Positions 8,432 to 17,404 of a DNA stretch of 52,090 bases are shown here, one piece after another. This DNA is from CALJIC01 sp039805565. Its GTDB lineage: Bacteria > Chloroflexota > Chloroflexia > Chloroflexales > Roseiflexaceae. The DNA lies in assembly GCA_039805565.1 (NCBI GenBank), contig JBDLTZ010000150.1, positions 1 through 52,090 on the forward strand. Reading direction: 5' to 3'. How positions within the stretch are numbered: position 1 is the stretch's first letter; each line of letters starts with the position of its first letter. The position numbers and the translations under genes are program-made. Under the pieces are notes generated by a model. The model saw nothing but the letters and a program-made list of their open reading frames with translations, was not told the origin of the DNA and did no database searches.

Positions 8432-9571
8432 ATGACTGCTTGTGCAACCGTCATCGGCCGTGAGACCAGCGTTGGCCTCGTTCAGACGCGCTACGCCACG
8501 TGGCTTGAGCCGCTTGAGCTGGACAGCGGCGCGGTGCTGGCGCCCGTCACACTGGCCTACGAGACCTACGGCGAGCTGAGCCCCGAGCGCGACAACGCCA
8601 TTCTGCTGCTCCACGCGCTCTCTGGCGACGCCCACGCGGCCGGCCGCCACTCGTCCGCGGACCGCAAGCCGGGCTGGTGGGACACGATGGTGGGGCCCGG
8701 GAAGCCGTTCGATACGGATCGCTACTTTGTGATCTGCTCGAACGTCCTCGGCGGCTGCAAGGGCAGCACCGGCCCCTCCAGCACCGACCCGGCCACCGGC
8801 AGGCCGTATGGCGCGCGCTTCCCGGTGCTCACCATCGCCGACATGGTCCGTGCGCAGGTCCGTCTGCTGGACTACCTGGGCATCGAGCAGCTCCACGCCG
8901 TGGCCGGCGGCTCGATGGGCGGCTTCCAGGCCCTCGAGTGGGTCACCGCTTACCCCGACCGCGCCCGCGGCGCCGTGCTGCTCGCCACCACCGCGCGCCA
9001 CTCGCCGCAGATGGTGGCCTGGAACGCGATCGGCCGGCGCGCGATCATGAGTGACCCGGCCTGGGCCGGCGGGGACTACTACGACGGCGACCTGCCCGCG
9101 AACGGCCAGGCGATCGCCCGCATGATCGGCCACGTCACCTACTTGAGTGAGGAGTCGCTCGAGCAGAAGTTCGCGCGCGCGCTCCAGCGCAGCAGTGCGC
9201 CCTCCTTCACGCTCGAGCACGAGTTCGCGGTCGAGAGCTACCTCCAGTACCAGGGTGACAGCTTCAACGCGCGCTTTGACCCCAACTCCTACCTGTACAT
9301 CACCAAAGCGATGGACTACTGGGACCTGCCGGCGCGCTACGGGTCGCTCGACGCGGCTCTGGCCCGCAGCCGCGCCAGCTTCCTGCTGATCTCCTTCACG
9401 AGCGACTGGCTGTACCCCACCGCCGAGTCCGCCGCCATCGCTGAGTCGCTGCGCCGCGTCGGGCGCCCGGTGCGCCACGTCGAGCTTGAGTCCTCGGCCG
9501 GCCACGATGCGTTCCTGATAGATGATGAGCCGCAGGCGCCGCTGATCACTGATTTCCTGAGCAGCCTCTAG
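8432..9571 (+). CDS. metX: Homoserine O-acetyltransferase
   Basis: A 379-residue alpha/beta hydrolase-fold acyltransferase that acetylates homoserine using acetyl-CoA, supplying MetY. The catalytic triad is visible: S161 in AGGSMGG, D325 in FTSDWLYP and H358 in AGHDAFL. The N-terminal LAPVTLAYETYGELSPERDNAILLLHALSGDAHAAG is diagnostic of MetX. Specificity for acetyl versus succinyl donors in this family cannot be settled by eye; pairing with metY favours acetyl. It lies 88 bp behind metY across the inverted 7-bp arrays. Confidence 0.94.
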   Translation: MTACATVIGRETSVGLVQTRYATWLEPLELDSGAVLAPVTLAYETYGELSPERDNAILLLHALSGDAHAAGRHSSADRKPGWWDTMVGPGKPFDTDRYFVICSNVLGGCKGSTGPSSTDPATGRPYGARFPVLTIADMVRAQVRLLDYLGIEQLHAVAGGSMGGFQALEWVTAYPDRARGAVLLATTARHSPQMVAWNAIGRRAIMSDPAWAGGDYYDGDLPANGQAIARMIGHVTYLSEESLEQKFARALQRSSAPSFTLEHEFAVESYLQYQGDSFNARFDPNSYLYITKAMDYWDLPARYGSLDAALARSRASFLLISFTSDWLYPTAESAAIAESLRRVGRPVRHVELESSAGHDAFLIDDEPQAPLITDFLSSL

Positions 9572-9589
9572 CGCGCTCTGCCCGCTGCG

Positions 9590-9630
9590 CCACAGAGAGC
9601 ATCGAGACGGAGCGCTCGGGCTCTCTGTGG
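9590..9630 (+). terminator. Hairpin 3' of metX
   Basis: A perfect 11-bp dyad CCACAGAGAGC/GCTCTCTGTGG (9590-9600 with 9620-9630) with a 19-base loop, 18 bases past the metX stop. There is no U-rich tail, so it may be a factor-dependent or stability structure. The rest of the gap to 9841 shows no recognisable gene or convincing promoter. Confidence 0.5.
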
Positions 9631-9841
9631 CCGCTGCGTTCTCCGTGGCCCACGTGAGATGCTGTGCCCCTGACGTGCTGCCGAGTCCGGCGCTCGCCTT
9701 TCCCCCGTTCACCCCCTGCCACACGCCTCCCGCCTCCATCCGGCGCGCGGTGCGCTGCGTATCCTAGGGCGTCAGGTACGGTTACTGCTCTCTCTTCGAC
9801 GGGCAGTTCGTGAGCCTAGATACGGGACGGCGCCAGCTGAG

Positions 9842-10636
9842 ATGCCCAACGATCATCCGCACGAATTCATTCCAGCCTACGTGCTCGGCGCGCTCGATGC
9901 CGATGAGGCCCAGCGCGTGCGTGCCCACCTCGCCGTCTGTCACGCTTGTCGCGCTGAGGTAGCGTCGTTTCAGGCCGCCATCTCCATAAGCCCGCACACC
10001 GTACCCGGCCAGGACCCGCCACAGCGCGTGAAGCGTCAGCTGATGGCTCGCGTCGCCGCCGGGAGCGAGCTACAGCCGGAACCCGCCCAGCCCACCCCGC
10101 CCCCCCGCCCATGCCTCCCACCCTCCCGCCTCGCCAGTGTCGTCGCCGCCTGCGCGGTGGTACTCTCCTTCGCGCTTGGGTACGTTGCCGCCGACTCCCG
10201 CATGCGGGCCGAGGCTCTCGCCGCGCAGCTCGCCGAGAGCCGGCGCGAGGTTGCCGCACTCCAGGCACGCCTCGGTGAGGACGAGCAGTTCGTCGCCTTC
10301 ATCGCCAGCCCGCAAACTGTGTCGCAGATCCTGCCGCCCACCGGCCGTGCAGGTGCCGCCAGTGCGCAGATGTACATGCAGCCCGGCCACACCGGCGTAG
10401 CGCTCGTAGTCCGCGGCCTACCGCAGCCGCCACCGGGTAAAGTGTACCGCCTCTGGCTCGCCTCCGAGACCGAGCGGGTGGCGTTGGGCGCCTTCACGGC
10501 CGGCGCGGGGGATCTCGCCCAGTTCCACGCGCACGCGCCGCGCCCCATGGACACCTACGCCCAGGTCATGGTCACCCTCGAGGAGGGCCATGCCCGCAGC
10601 CCCAGCGGCGAGGTGTTGTTCGAGATCGACCTGTAG
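9842..10636 (+). CDS. RskA-family anti-sigma factor with zinc-binding ZAS motif
   Basis: A 264-residue membrane protein. The N-terminal anti-sigma domain has H29-x3-C33-x2-C36 (HLAVCHAC), the ZAS zinc motif. A Pro-rich linker, one transmembrane helix (about 96-117, SVVAACAVVLSFALGYVAA) and a short coiled coil follow. The outer domain (from about 150) matches the RskA/anti-sigma-K C-terminus: GHTGVALVVRGLPQPPPGKVYRLWL and VALGAFTA. Such proteins sequester an ECF sigma factor at the membrane until a signal triggers proteolysis. No sigma factor gene is next to it in this window, so its partner must lie elsewhere. No strong ribosome-binding site precedes the ATG. Confidence 0.85.
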   Translation: MPNDHPHEFIPAYVLGALDADEAQRVRAHLAVCHACRAEVASFQAAISISPHTVPGQDPPQRVKRQLMARVAAGSELQPEPAQPTPPPRPCLPPSRLASVVAACAVVLSFALGYVAADSRMRAEALAAQLAESRREVAALQARLGEDEQFVAFIASPQTVSQILPPTGRAGAASAQMYMQPGHTGVALVVRGLPQPPPGKVYRLWLASETERVALGAFTAGAGDLAQFHAHAPRPMDTYAQVMVTLEEGHARSPSGEVLFEIDL

Positions 10637-10661
10637 ATAGCGCAGCGCGGCATGAACATGG

Positions 10662-10691
10662 TTGACTGCGCCCGCCGGGCTGCGGTATGAT
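10662..10691 (+). promoter_or_regulatory. Promoter of the 56-residue membrane protein gene
   Basis: TTGACT (10662-10667), 18-base spacer, TATGAT (10686-10691). It lies 62 bases upstream of the ATG at 10754. Confidence 0.7.
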
Positions 10692-10753
10692 ACGACTGCG
10701 CCCCCTCGAGGCGCGACCATACGCTGTCTCCCAACAGAAGAGGAGCTTGCACA

Positions 10754-10924
10754 ATGCGTAATATTTTGGGTGCGCTGATGTTCATTCTGGGCCTCGGGCT
10801 CGGCATGATCGGCGGCGCGGCGCTGCTGGCCTACGCCTACCAGGCTGCTGGGCTCTACCCCCCGGACGACGCGACCATCAAGTTCATCGCCCGCGAGCGC
10901 GGCTGGCTCCGGGACGACGTCTAG
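10754..10924 (+). CDS. Small single-helix membrane protein, 56 residues
   Basis: ATG with AGAGGAG upstream and its own promoter, ending at TAG 10922-10924. The protein starts MRNILGALMFILGLGLGMIG, a Gly-rich transmembrane helix to about residue 30, followed by a polar tail YPPDDATIKFIARERGWLRDDV. The helix has GxxxG-type spacings that could favour packing or oligomerisation. No family recognised. Codon use and the signals around it argue it is real even though it is short. It lies between an anti-sigma factor and an acyl-CoA synthetase. Confidence 0.75.
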   Translation: MRNILGALMFILGLGLGMIGGAALLAYAYQAAGLYPPDDATIKFIARERGWLRDDV

Positions 10925-10959
10925 CATCCGCACCTTTCAATAGCAATAGCCCGCTCACT

Positions 10960-11086
10960 CTCCTGCCCCACCGCTTCACGAGCGCAGGGGAGGAGATCGG
11001 ATCAGTGCCGTGACACGCGGTCCTCCCCTCCTCCCGGCCCGCGCCGTGAGTGCCTCCGCAGTGTAAGAGGTTCAGGGGAGGGGAGG
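10960..11086 (+). promoter_or_regulatory. Leader with alternating C-rich and G-rich complementary tracts
   Basis: Upstream of the acyl-CoA synthetase lie four tracts in order: CTCCTGCCCC (10960-10969), GGGGAGGAG (10987-10995), TCCTCCCCTCCTCCC (11021-11035) and GGGGAGGGGAGG (11075-11086). Tracts 1:2 and 3:4 can pair (the latter 10 bp perfectly), or 2:3 can pair instead. The arrangement resembles alternative leader structures. There is no U-run to make a terminator, so function is unproven. No known riboswitch core was recognised. Confidence 0.4.
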
Positions 11087-11162
11087 CCACGACGCCGTCC
11101 CTGGCTTCCCAGATACCCAAGACATCGGCGACTGGGTGTGACGAGTGCGAAGGAGCATGCCA

Positions 11163-12917
11163 ATGGAGAAGCCCTGGTACAAGAACTACGACGAGCGTGT
11201 GCCCACGAGCATCGACGTCCCCGACATCACACTTGACTACATCCTCCGCGAAAGCACGCGCAAGTACCCGTACAACACGGCCACCAACTTCGTCCTGAGC
11301 TACCTCCTCGGCGGCCGCTTCACCGTGGGCGCAAAGGCCACCTACCAGCAGCTCAATGAGCAGGTGGACCGCTTCGCCAACGCCCTCTACCAGCTCGGCG
11401 TCCGCAAAGGGGACCGGGTGGCGATCATGCTGCCCAACTCGCCGCACTTCGTGATCGCGTTCTTCGCGGCGATGCGCATCGGCGCGATCGTCGTCAATAT
11501 CAACCCCACCTACACCGCGCGCGAGCTGAAGCACCAGGTGGAAGATGCCGGCGCCGAGACGATCATCCTGCTGAACCTCTTCTGGCCGCGGCTGCGCGAA
11601 GTTCAGGAGGACACGCCGATCAAGCGGGTGATCGTGGCCCACGTGTTCGATACGCTGTCGTTCCCATCCAACTTCCTGGTGAAGACTAAGCAGAAGAAGG
11701 ACCCTTCGTGGGTGGACGTCCACCCCGAGCACAGCATCTTCTTCTTCCAGCACCTGCTGGAGAAGTACCCGCCGATGCCGCCGAAGGTCGAGCTGAGCCC
11801 CGACGACGTGGCGCTGTTCCAGTACACCGGCGGCACCACCGGCGTGCCGAAGGCGGCGATGCTCACGCATCGCAACCTGGTGGCGAACGCGCTCATGATC
11901 CACGGCTGGCTGCCGACGACCAACCTCGGCGAAGAGAAGATGATGTGCGCCATCCCGTTCTTCCACGTCTACGGGACGACGGTGGCGATGATCTTTGGCA
12001 TCTACGTGGGCGGCGAGCTGACGATCGTCCCCAACCCGCGTGAGCTGGACCACGTGATGGCGGTGCTTCAGAAGGAGCGCACCACGCTGTTCCCCGGCGT
12101 GCCGGCGATGTACATCCGCATCATTAACCACCCGAAGGTCACTGAGTATAACCTGCACTCGATCAAGGCCTGTATCAGCGGCTCGGCACCGCTGCCGATC
12201 GAGGTCCAGGAGCGATTCGGCCAGATCACCGGCGGGCGCCTGGTAGAGGGCTTCGGTATGACTGAGCTCTCCCCGGTGGCGCTCTGCAACCCGGTCTACG
12301 GCGTCCGTAAGCCGGGGTCGGTGGGCGTGCCTATGCCGAGCGTCGACGCGAAGCTGGTGGACCTGGAGACCGGCGCCGACCTGCCCTTCCCATCGGACAA
12401 GGAGGGCGAGCTGGCGGTGCGCGGGCCGATGGTGATGAAGGGGTACTGGAACCGCCCTGACGAAACCGCCGCGATGGTGGACGCCGACGGCTGGCTCCGC
12501 ACCGGCGATATCTGCAAGGTGGACGCCGACGGCTACTTCTCGATCGTGGACCGCAAGAAGGACATGATCATCGCCTCGGGCTTCAAGGTGCTCCCGCGCG
12601 ACGTGGAGGAGGTGCTCTACACGCACCCGAAGGTGATGGAGGCGGTGGTGGTGGGCGTGCCGAACCCGGCCCGCGGCGATGATACGGTCATGGCGTTCAT
12701 CGTGCCCCAGCCAGGCAGCAGCCCCAACGCCGAGGAGATCCGCGAGTTCTGCAAGCAGCACCTGGCGGAGTACAAGGTGCCGCGCGCCGTCGAGTTCCGC
12801 GAGGAGCTGCCGAAGACGATGGTGGGCAAGGTGCTGCGCCGCGTGCTGGTGGAGGAGGAGAAGCAGAAGCTCGCGGCGAAGGCGGCCAAGCCGCAGGAGC
12901 AGCCGGCCAGCGTGTAG
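11163..12917 (+). CDS. Long-chain fatty-acid-CoA ligase (AMP-forming)
   Basis: A 584-residue ANL-superfamily adenylating enzyme activating fatty acids through acyl-AMP to acyl-CoA. The AMP/P-loop motif YTGGTTGVPKAAMLTHRNL, the A5-like GFGMTELSPV, and the C-terminal hinge segments GWLRTGDI and DRKKDMIIASGFKV are all present, with the terminal catalytic Lys region at KTMVGKVLRRVL. AGGAG (11151-11155) is seven bases before the ATG at 11163, which beats the ATG at 11157. Substrate chain length cannot be read from sequence. A CpXC protein and an iron alcohol dehydrogenase follow closely on the same strand and may be cotranscribed. Confidence 0.9.
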   Translation: MEKPWYKNYDERVPTSIDVPDITLDYILRESTRKYPYNTATNFVLSYLLGGRFTVGAKATYQQLNEQVDRFANALYQLGVRKGDRVAIMLPNSPHFVIAFFAAMRIGAIVVNINPTYTARELKHQVEDAGAETIILLNLFWPRLREVQEDTPIKRVIVAHVFDTLSFPSNFLVKTKQKKDPSWVDVHPEHSIFFFQHLLEKYPPMPPKVELSPDDVALFQYTGGTTGVPKAAMLTHRNLVANALMIHGWLPTTNLGEEKMMCAIPFFHVYGTTVAMIFGIYVGGELTIVPNPRELDHVMAVLQKERTTLFPGVPAMYIRIINHPKVTEYNLHSIKACISGSAPLPIEVQERFGQITGGRLVEGFGMTELSPVALCNPVYGVRKPGSVGVPMPSVDAKLVDLETGADLPFPSDKEGELAVRGPMVMKGYWNRPDETAAMVDADGWLRTGDICKVDADGYFSIVDRKKDMIIASGFKVLPRDVEEVLYTHPKVMEAVVVGVPNPARGDDTVMAFIVPQPGSSPNAEEIREFCKQHLAEYKVPRAVEFREELPKTMVGKVLRRVLVEEEKQKLAAKAAKPQEQPASV

Positions 12918-12943
12918 CCGCCGAGCTACAGGAACTGCGCTCT

Positions 12944-14206
12944 ATGACGGTCTCTTATGCCGAAAACGCCGCGCTGACCTGCCCCGCGTGCGGGGAGCGA
13001 TTTGACGCAGAGGTCTGGATGCTGGTGGACACCACCGAGCGCCCGGACCTGATGCAGCAGCTGCGCGACGAGCGGCTGAATCTTGTCTCCTGCCCGCGCT
13101 GCGGCCTCACAAGCCCGGCCGGTGGCCCACTTCTGCTGCACGACCCGGGGGCGCGGCGGGTGTACTTCGCTGCGCCCGCCGACGCGGCCGAGCACGAGGT
13201 GCGCGAGCAGGCCCAGGCGCTGCTCTACGTGCTGGTGGGGAGCCTCCCCGAGGAGGCGCGCCTGCCCTACCTCGGCGACGTCCAGGTGGAGCAGGAGCTC
13301 GCCGGGGTGCGGCGTGCGGTGCTGCGCAATGAGCGGAAGGCGCTGAGCCGCGCCCGCGCTCGAGCTGGGGAGGCTCCCGAGCCGGCCCAGACACACGCCC
13401 CGGCTCCGCCGCCGGCTGAAGCGGCTCTCCCCCCACCGGCCGAGCCCTCGCCGATCCTCGATGCGGTGCGCGCCCTGCTGGCCGCCTCCAGCCTCGAGGA
13501 GTTCGAGACGGTGCTTGAGAGCGAGCCGCGCCTCTCGGGGCCGGCCGGCGATACCCTTCTGGCCGACCTCGCTGACGCCGCTTACGCTCAGGGTGAGCGC
13601 GATGTGGCCCAGGCGCTCGGCGAGGTGCGACTGCTCCTGCGCGACAGACGTGGGCAGGGCGAGCCGCCCGTGGGCGAGACTCCCCCGCTCGCGGCGACTC
13701 CGGCGCCGCTGGAGGGGTCTGCCGCGCCGCCGCTCCCACCGCAAGCTGCCCCCCTCCTCTCGGACACGGCCTTCGGCGCGCTCATGCGGGCGGATTCGCT
13801 CGGGGACCTGGCCGAGGCCGCGCGCGAGCACCCGGCCCTGCTGGAGCCCTCGGCCGATGACGAGATCGGCGCGCGCGCGGAGGCCGCTATCGACGAGGGC
13901 AACGACCAGCTCGCGCAGGCGATCGAGGCTCGCCGCGAGGCCCTGGCCGACATGCGCGCCGAGCTCACCGGCGAGACCACCCTGATGCACGCTATCCAGA
14001 CCCTCGTCCGCGCCGGGGACCACGAGGAGGCGCTGGCCGAGGCGATCTCGACATACCCCGTGCTGCTCACCGATGCGGCGCAGGAAGCCCTGTTTCGCCT
14101 GGCCGCCGAGTCGCGCACCCGCGGCGACGATGCGCTGGCCGAGCGCGCCGTCGAGTACCGCGAGTGGCTGCGCAGCGTCCGCGAAGGCCTGGAGGGAGAC
14201 TCATGA
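12944..14206 (+). CDS. CpXC-domain zinc-ribbon protein with helical repeat tail
   Basis: A 420-residue soluble protein. The N-terminus has paired knuckles C13-PA-C16 and C50-PR-C53 (CPACGERF, CPRCGL), the signature of the CpXC domain, probably binding zinc. A Pro/Ala linker (about 145-170) leads to an acidic, Ala/Glu-rich region with repeated helical segments (ILDAVRALLAASSLEEFETVL, AFGALMRADSLGDLAEAA, MHAIQTLVRAGDHEEALAEA), which look like degenerate helical repeats. Function is unknown for the family. It lies 26 bp after the acyl-CoA ligase and overlaps the alcohol dehydrogenase start by ATGA, so coupling is likely. Confidence 0.78.
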   Translation: MTVSYAENAALTCPACGERFDAEVWMLVDTTERPDLMQQLRDERLNLVSCPRCGLTSPAGGPLLLHDPGARRVYFAAPADAAEHEVREQAQALLYVLVGSLPEEARLPYLGDVQVEQELAGVRRAVLRNERKALSRARARAGEAPEPAQTHAPAPPPAEAALPPPAEPSPILDAVRALLAASSLEEFETVLESEPRLSGPAGDTLLADLADAAYAQGERDVAQALGEVRLLLRDRRGQGEPPVGETPPLAATPAPLEGSAAPPLPPQAAPLLSDTAFGALMRADSLGDLAEAAREHPALLEPSADDEIGARAEAAIDEGNDQLAQAIEARREALADMRAELTGETTLMHAIQTLVRAGDHEEALAEAISTYPVLLTDAAQEALFRLAAESRTRGDDALAERAVEYREWLRSVREGLEGDS

Positions 14207-15369
14207 TCGATTTCTTTGAGTATCAGCTCCGCACGCGCCTGCTCTGCAAGAGCGGCCTGGTGCGCGAGATGGGTGATGAGATCGGGCAGCTCGGGATCAG
14301 GCGCGCCCTGATTGTCGCTGACCCTGGTGTGGTCGCTGCCGGGCTTGTCGATCGTGTCGCTGCGAGCATCCGGGGCGCGGCCGAGGTCGCGGGCGTGTTC
14401 TCCGAGGTCCCGTCCGACTCCTCGGTCTCCACAGTGCAGGAGGGTGCCGCGATGGCCCGCGAGGTCGGCGCCGACGCTCTCGTGGCCGTGGGCGGCGGCT
14501 CCGCGCTCGACACCGCCAAGGGCATGCGTATCCTGCTGACCGAGGGTGCAACGCTGTACGACTACCAGGGCGCGAACCTGCTGAACCGCCCGCTGACGAC
14601 GATGATCGCCATCCCCACGACCGCCGGCACTGGCAGCGAGGTGACGCCGGTGGCGGTGATCCGCGACGAGCAGACTGAGACGAAGCTCTTCTTCTATAGC
14701 CCGTTCATCGCGCCGGACCTGGCGATCCTCGACCCCGAGATGACGCGCACCCTCCCGCCGCGCCTCACTGCCGCCACCGGCATGGACGCCCTCAGCCACG
14801 CGATCGAGACATTCGTCGGGATTGGCGCCAACCCAATCACCGACAGCCTGGCGCTCCAGGCGATCGACATGATCTCGAATAACCTGCGCGCCGCCGTGCA
14901 TAGCGGCGAGGACCTCGACGCGCGCGGCAATATGTTGATCGCCGCGGCGATCGCCGGAATCGCTTTCGCCACCACCGGTGTCGGCGTCAACCTCGGCATC
15001 GTCCACGCGATCTCGCACACGGTCGGCGCCTCGCACCACGTCCACCACGGCACCGCGAACTCGATCGTCCTGCCGCACGGCATGCGCTTCAATAGCGCGG
15101 TGGTGCCGAACCGCTACGTGCGGATCGCCCGCGCGATGGGGGTGAACGCCGGCGGGCGCCCCGAGGAAGACGTGATCGAAGACGGCATCGCGGCCGTCGC
15201 CCAGCTCGCGCTCGACTGCGACCTGCCCGGGCGCCTCCGCGACGTGGGCATGCCCGAGGAGGCCATCCCCGCGGTGGCCGAGGGCACGCTGATGGACGGC
15301 ACGATGCTTAGCAATCCTCGCCCCACTGAGCTGGAGGATGCGCTCGCCGTCGTGCGGGCCGCCTGGTAG
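14203..15369 (+). CDS. Iron-containing alcohol dehydrogenase
   Basis: A 388-residue group III (Fe-dependent) dehydrogenase using NAD(P)H. The nucleotide-binding VGGGSALDTAKGM, the IPTTAGTGSEVT loop and the metal-binding Asp/His set in ATGMDALSHAIE and IVHAISHTVGASHHVHHGTAN are visible. The ATG overlaps the preceding stop by four bases and has GGAGGGAG upstream; the longer frame starting at 14164 lies inside the CpXC gene and is rejected. Substrate unknown; the nearby acyl-CoA ligase suggests fatty alcohol or aldehyde metabolism, which is only a guess. A strong terminator follows. Confidence 0.9.
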   Translation: MIDFFEYQLRTRLLCKSGLVREMGDEIGQLGIRRALIVADPGVVAAGLVDRVAASIRGAAEVAGVFSEVPSDSSVSTVQEGAAMAREVGADALVAVGGGSALDTAKGMRILLTEGATLYDYQGANLLNRPLTTMIAIPTTAGTGSEVTPVAVIRDEQTETKLFFYSPFIAPDLAILDPEMTRTLPPRLTAATGMDALSHAIETFVGIGANPITDSLALQAIDMISNNLRAAVHSGEDLDARGNMLIAAAIAGIAFATTGVGVNLGIVHAISHTVGASHHVHHGTANSIVLPHGMRFNSAVVPNRYVRIARAMGVNAGGRPEEDVIEDGIAAVAQLALDCDLPGRLRDVGMPEEAIPAVAEGTLMDGTMLSNPRPTELEDALAVVRAAW

Positions 15370-15387
15370 CTTCCCACGCACACGCGT

Positions 15388-15417
15388 CCGGGCCGGCGAC
15401 AATCGTCGCCGGCCCGG
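15388..15417 (+). terminator. Intrinsic terminator after alcohol dehydrogenase
   Basis: A perfect 13-bp stem CCGGGCCGGCGAC/GTCGCCGGCCCGG with loop aatc, then TGTTGTGTTGT. Confidence 0.85.
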
Positions 15418-15581
15418 TGTTGTGTTGTAGCCGGCCCTCTCGGCTGCTGGTAGCCTCGCGTATCCCCGCTCCGCGGCACAGCGTTACATGGAGTGGATCG
15501 TGTCGGCGGCTGTGGGTCACGTGGAAGCGCGGGCGTCTCTCGGGGACGGCTAGTTGGTCGTGCGTTGTGCGAAGGGCTGCG

Positions 15582-17105
15582 GTGGACGAGGAAACCACAC
15601 TGGTCGGCACCGACCGGCGCGCGCGCATGCTAAGCATGGCGCTGATCAACAGCGGCCTGCTGGTGCTGCTGCTGGCCCTCTACTACGCGCTCGCCGCGCT
15701 GCTGCCGCTCCTCGGCGTGGCCGACGTGCTTCTCGCCCACGGGCTGTCGATGGTGGCGGTGACCGTGGTCTCGCTCCCGGTGCGGCGGCGGGTTGCTAAA
15801 GTGGTGGACCGGGTGCTGCGGCGTGACTGGCGCCACGCTCAGGAGCTGCTGCGCGCGGTGGCGGACGAGCTGAGCCGCACGATCGACCCGGACGAGCTGC
15901 ACCGGCTGCTGGTCGACGCCTTGCCGCGCCGGTTGCGCCTTCACGGTGCCACGCTCTGGATGCTCGAGCCGCAGGATGACCGCGCGTTCGTGGCGATCGG
16001 ACAGGACCCGGCGCTGCCTGGCGCCGTGCTGCTGGTGAACGGCGCCAGCGCGACGCAGGTGAGCGCGGCGCGCTCGTACCTGAAGGTTCCTGACGGCGCA
16101 CAGGCCGCGTGGGCCGAGCTGCTGAGCGCCCAGGCTGTGCGGGTAGCGATCCCGCTGCGGGTGGGGGACCGTGTCGTCGGGATCTACGGCTGCGCCGCGC
16201 CGATCGACGGCCCCGTGTACCAGCAGCATGTGCTTGACATCCTTCTGACCCTGGCGCCAGCCGTGGCCAGCGCGATCGAGAACGCCCGAGCCTACACCGA
16301 GATCGCACGCCTCAACACCCAGCTTCGCGCGCTCGACCAGCTCAAGGATGAGTTCATCGAGAGCGTCGGTCACGAGCTGCGAACCCCGCTCACGAGCCTG
16401 ACGCTGGCCCTGCAGCTCCTGGTGCACCGCCCGGAGATGGCGCATGAGCTGGCCCACGTCCTGGCAAGCAGCGTCGATCGGCTGCAGGACCTGGTGGACC
16501 GTGTGCTGCGGCTGGACCCCGATCTGCATGACGCGACCCGGCACGGGCTGTCGATCGGCCCCGTCGAGCTGCTCCCGCTGCTGAGGGATATCGTCGAGGA
16601 GTACGGCCCAGCCGCCGGCGCCAAGGGTTTACGGCTGGCGCTGGATGCGCCGGTGGGGCTCGCGGTATGGGCCCACAGCGGCTGCCTGCGGCGCGCTCTG
16701 CACGAGGTGCTGGACAACGCCGTGCGCTACAGCGACCAGGGCGTCGTCACGCTGGCGGCGGAGCTGCGGGACGGGCTGGCGCTGGTGACGATCTCGGACC
16801 AGGGCCGCGGCATCCCCGAGGCCGAGCGTGACCATCTGTTCGACGCGTTCTACCGTGGGCGGGGAGTCCGGGCGCTGGCGGAGACACCGGGGGCGGGGCT
16901 GGGGCTGAGCCTGGCGCGGCGCGATGTGGAGGTGCTGGACGGCCGGATCTGGCTCGAGCGCACTGGCCCGGAGGGCTCGGTGATGTCCGTCTCGCTTCCG
17001 GCGGTGCCGCCAACCTCCGGCGAGCCGAACGCACCGGATGGGCAGGGACACGTCGTCTACCACTCACATCTTCCCCGCGCTCCGGAGCAGCAGCTCTTCT
17101 CCTGA
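15582..17105 (+). CDS. Membrane histidine kinase with GAF-like sensor, orphan
   Basis: About 507 residues. The N-terminus has two hydrophobic segments (MALINSGLLVLLLALYYALA and a second near VVSLPV), followed by a cytoplasmic GAF-like region (about 90-235). The HisKA box is VGHELRTPLTSLTL with phospho-acceptor H264. N box HEVLDNAVRYS, G1 ISDQGRGIPEAE, F box FDAFYRG and G2 GAGLGLSLARR complete the ATPase. The GTG at 15582 follows AAGGG with six bases of spacing; upstream frame is open to 15417 but covers the terminator hairpin. No response regulator is adjacent, so its partner is unknown; the lone receiver at 35278 is one candidate in this window. Confidence 0.85.
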   Translation: MDEETTLVGTDRRARMLSMALINSGLLVLLLALYYALAALLPLLGVADVLLAHGLSMVAVTVVSLPVRRRVAKVVDRVLRRDWRHAQELLRAVADELSRTIDPDELHRLLVDALPRRLRLHGATLWMLEPQDDRAFVAIGQDPALPGAVLLVNGASATQVSAARSYLKVPDGAQAAWAELLSAQAVRVAIPLRVGDRVVGIYGCAAPIDGPVYQQHVLDILLTLAPAVASAIENARAYTEIARLNTQLRALDQLKDEFIESVGHELRTPLTSLTLALQLLVHRPEMAHELAHVLASSVDRLQDLVDRVLRLDPDLHDATRHGLSIGPVELLPLLRDIVEEYGPAAGAKGLRLALDAPVGLAVWAHSGCLRRALHEVLDNAVRYSDQGVVTLAAELRDGLALVTISDQGRGIPEAERDHLFDAFYRGRGVRALAETPGAGLGLSLARRDVEVLDGRIWLERTGPEGSVMSVSLPAVPPTSGEPNAPDGQGHVVYHSHLPRAPEQQLFS

Positions 17106-17130
17106 TGCTCCCTGTGACGGGCGCACAGCA

Positions 17131-17168
17131 ACGCGGGCGTCGCGGAGGGGTCCCCACGACGCCCGCGT
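17131..17168. terminator. Bidirectional terminator between convergent genes
   Basis: A 12-bp dyad ACGCGGGCGTCG/CGACGCCCGCGT (17131-17142 with 17157-17168) lies between the stops of the kinase gene and the minus-strand hypothetical. Confidence 0.75.
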
Positions 17169-17176
17169 GTTGCGTG

Positions 17177-17404
17177 CTAGACAGCCATCACCTCGTGGGA
17201 TATGAGCACGTTGGGAGGAAGCAGTTTGGGGACACGTGTCGCGAGCAACTCTTCGTCATAGCATTCGCCCGCTTGGAGGCAGCTGAGCGCCCACAGGTGA
17301 TTGAGGTGAAGTTGCGTGAAGACCTTGCCGTCGCCTAGTTCGCGGTCGGCCAGGACTTGCGGAAGCAGCTTGTGGATGATCGTGTCTAGCTCAACGGTAG
17401 ACAT
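17177..17404 (-). CDS. Hypothetical protein, 75 residues
   Basis: Starts MSTVELDTIIHKLLPQVLAD and ends VLISHEVMAV. The ATG at 17404 has AGAGGG six bases upstream; the longer open frame to 17458 lacks a site. It is Leu-rich, probably helical and soluble, with two Cys (CLQAGEC) spaced by five residues. No family recognised. Convergent with the histidine kinase across a shared hairpin, and divergent from the glycosyltransferase gene at 17589. Confidence 0.6.
   Translation of the reverse strand: MSTVELDTIIHKLLPQVLADRELGDGKVFTQLHLNHLWALSCLQAGECYDEELLATRVPKLLPPNVLISHEVMAV

Noticed and set aside
9631..9841. Hidden gene or sigma-factor promoter before the anti-sigma gene
   Set aside because: No open frame with a ribosome-binding site or clear promoter pair was found.
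10925..11162. T-box or other known riboswitch before the acyl-CoA ligase
   Set aside because: The conserved T-box or other aptamer motifs were not found; only complementary tracts remain.
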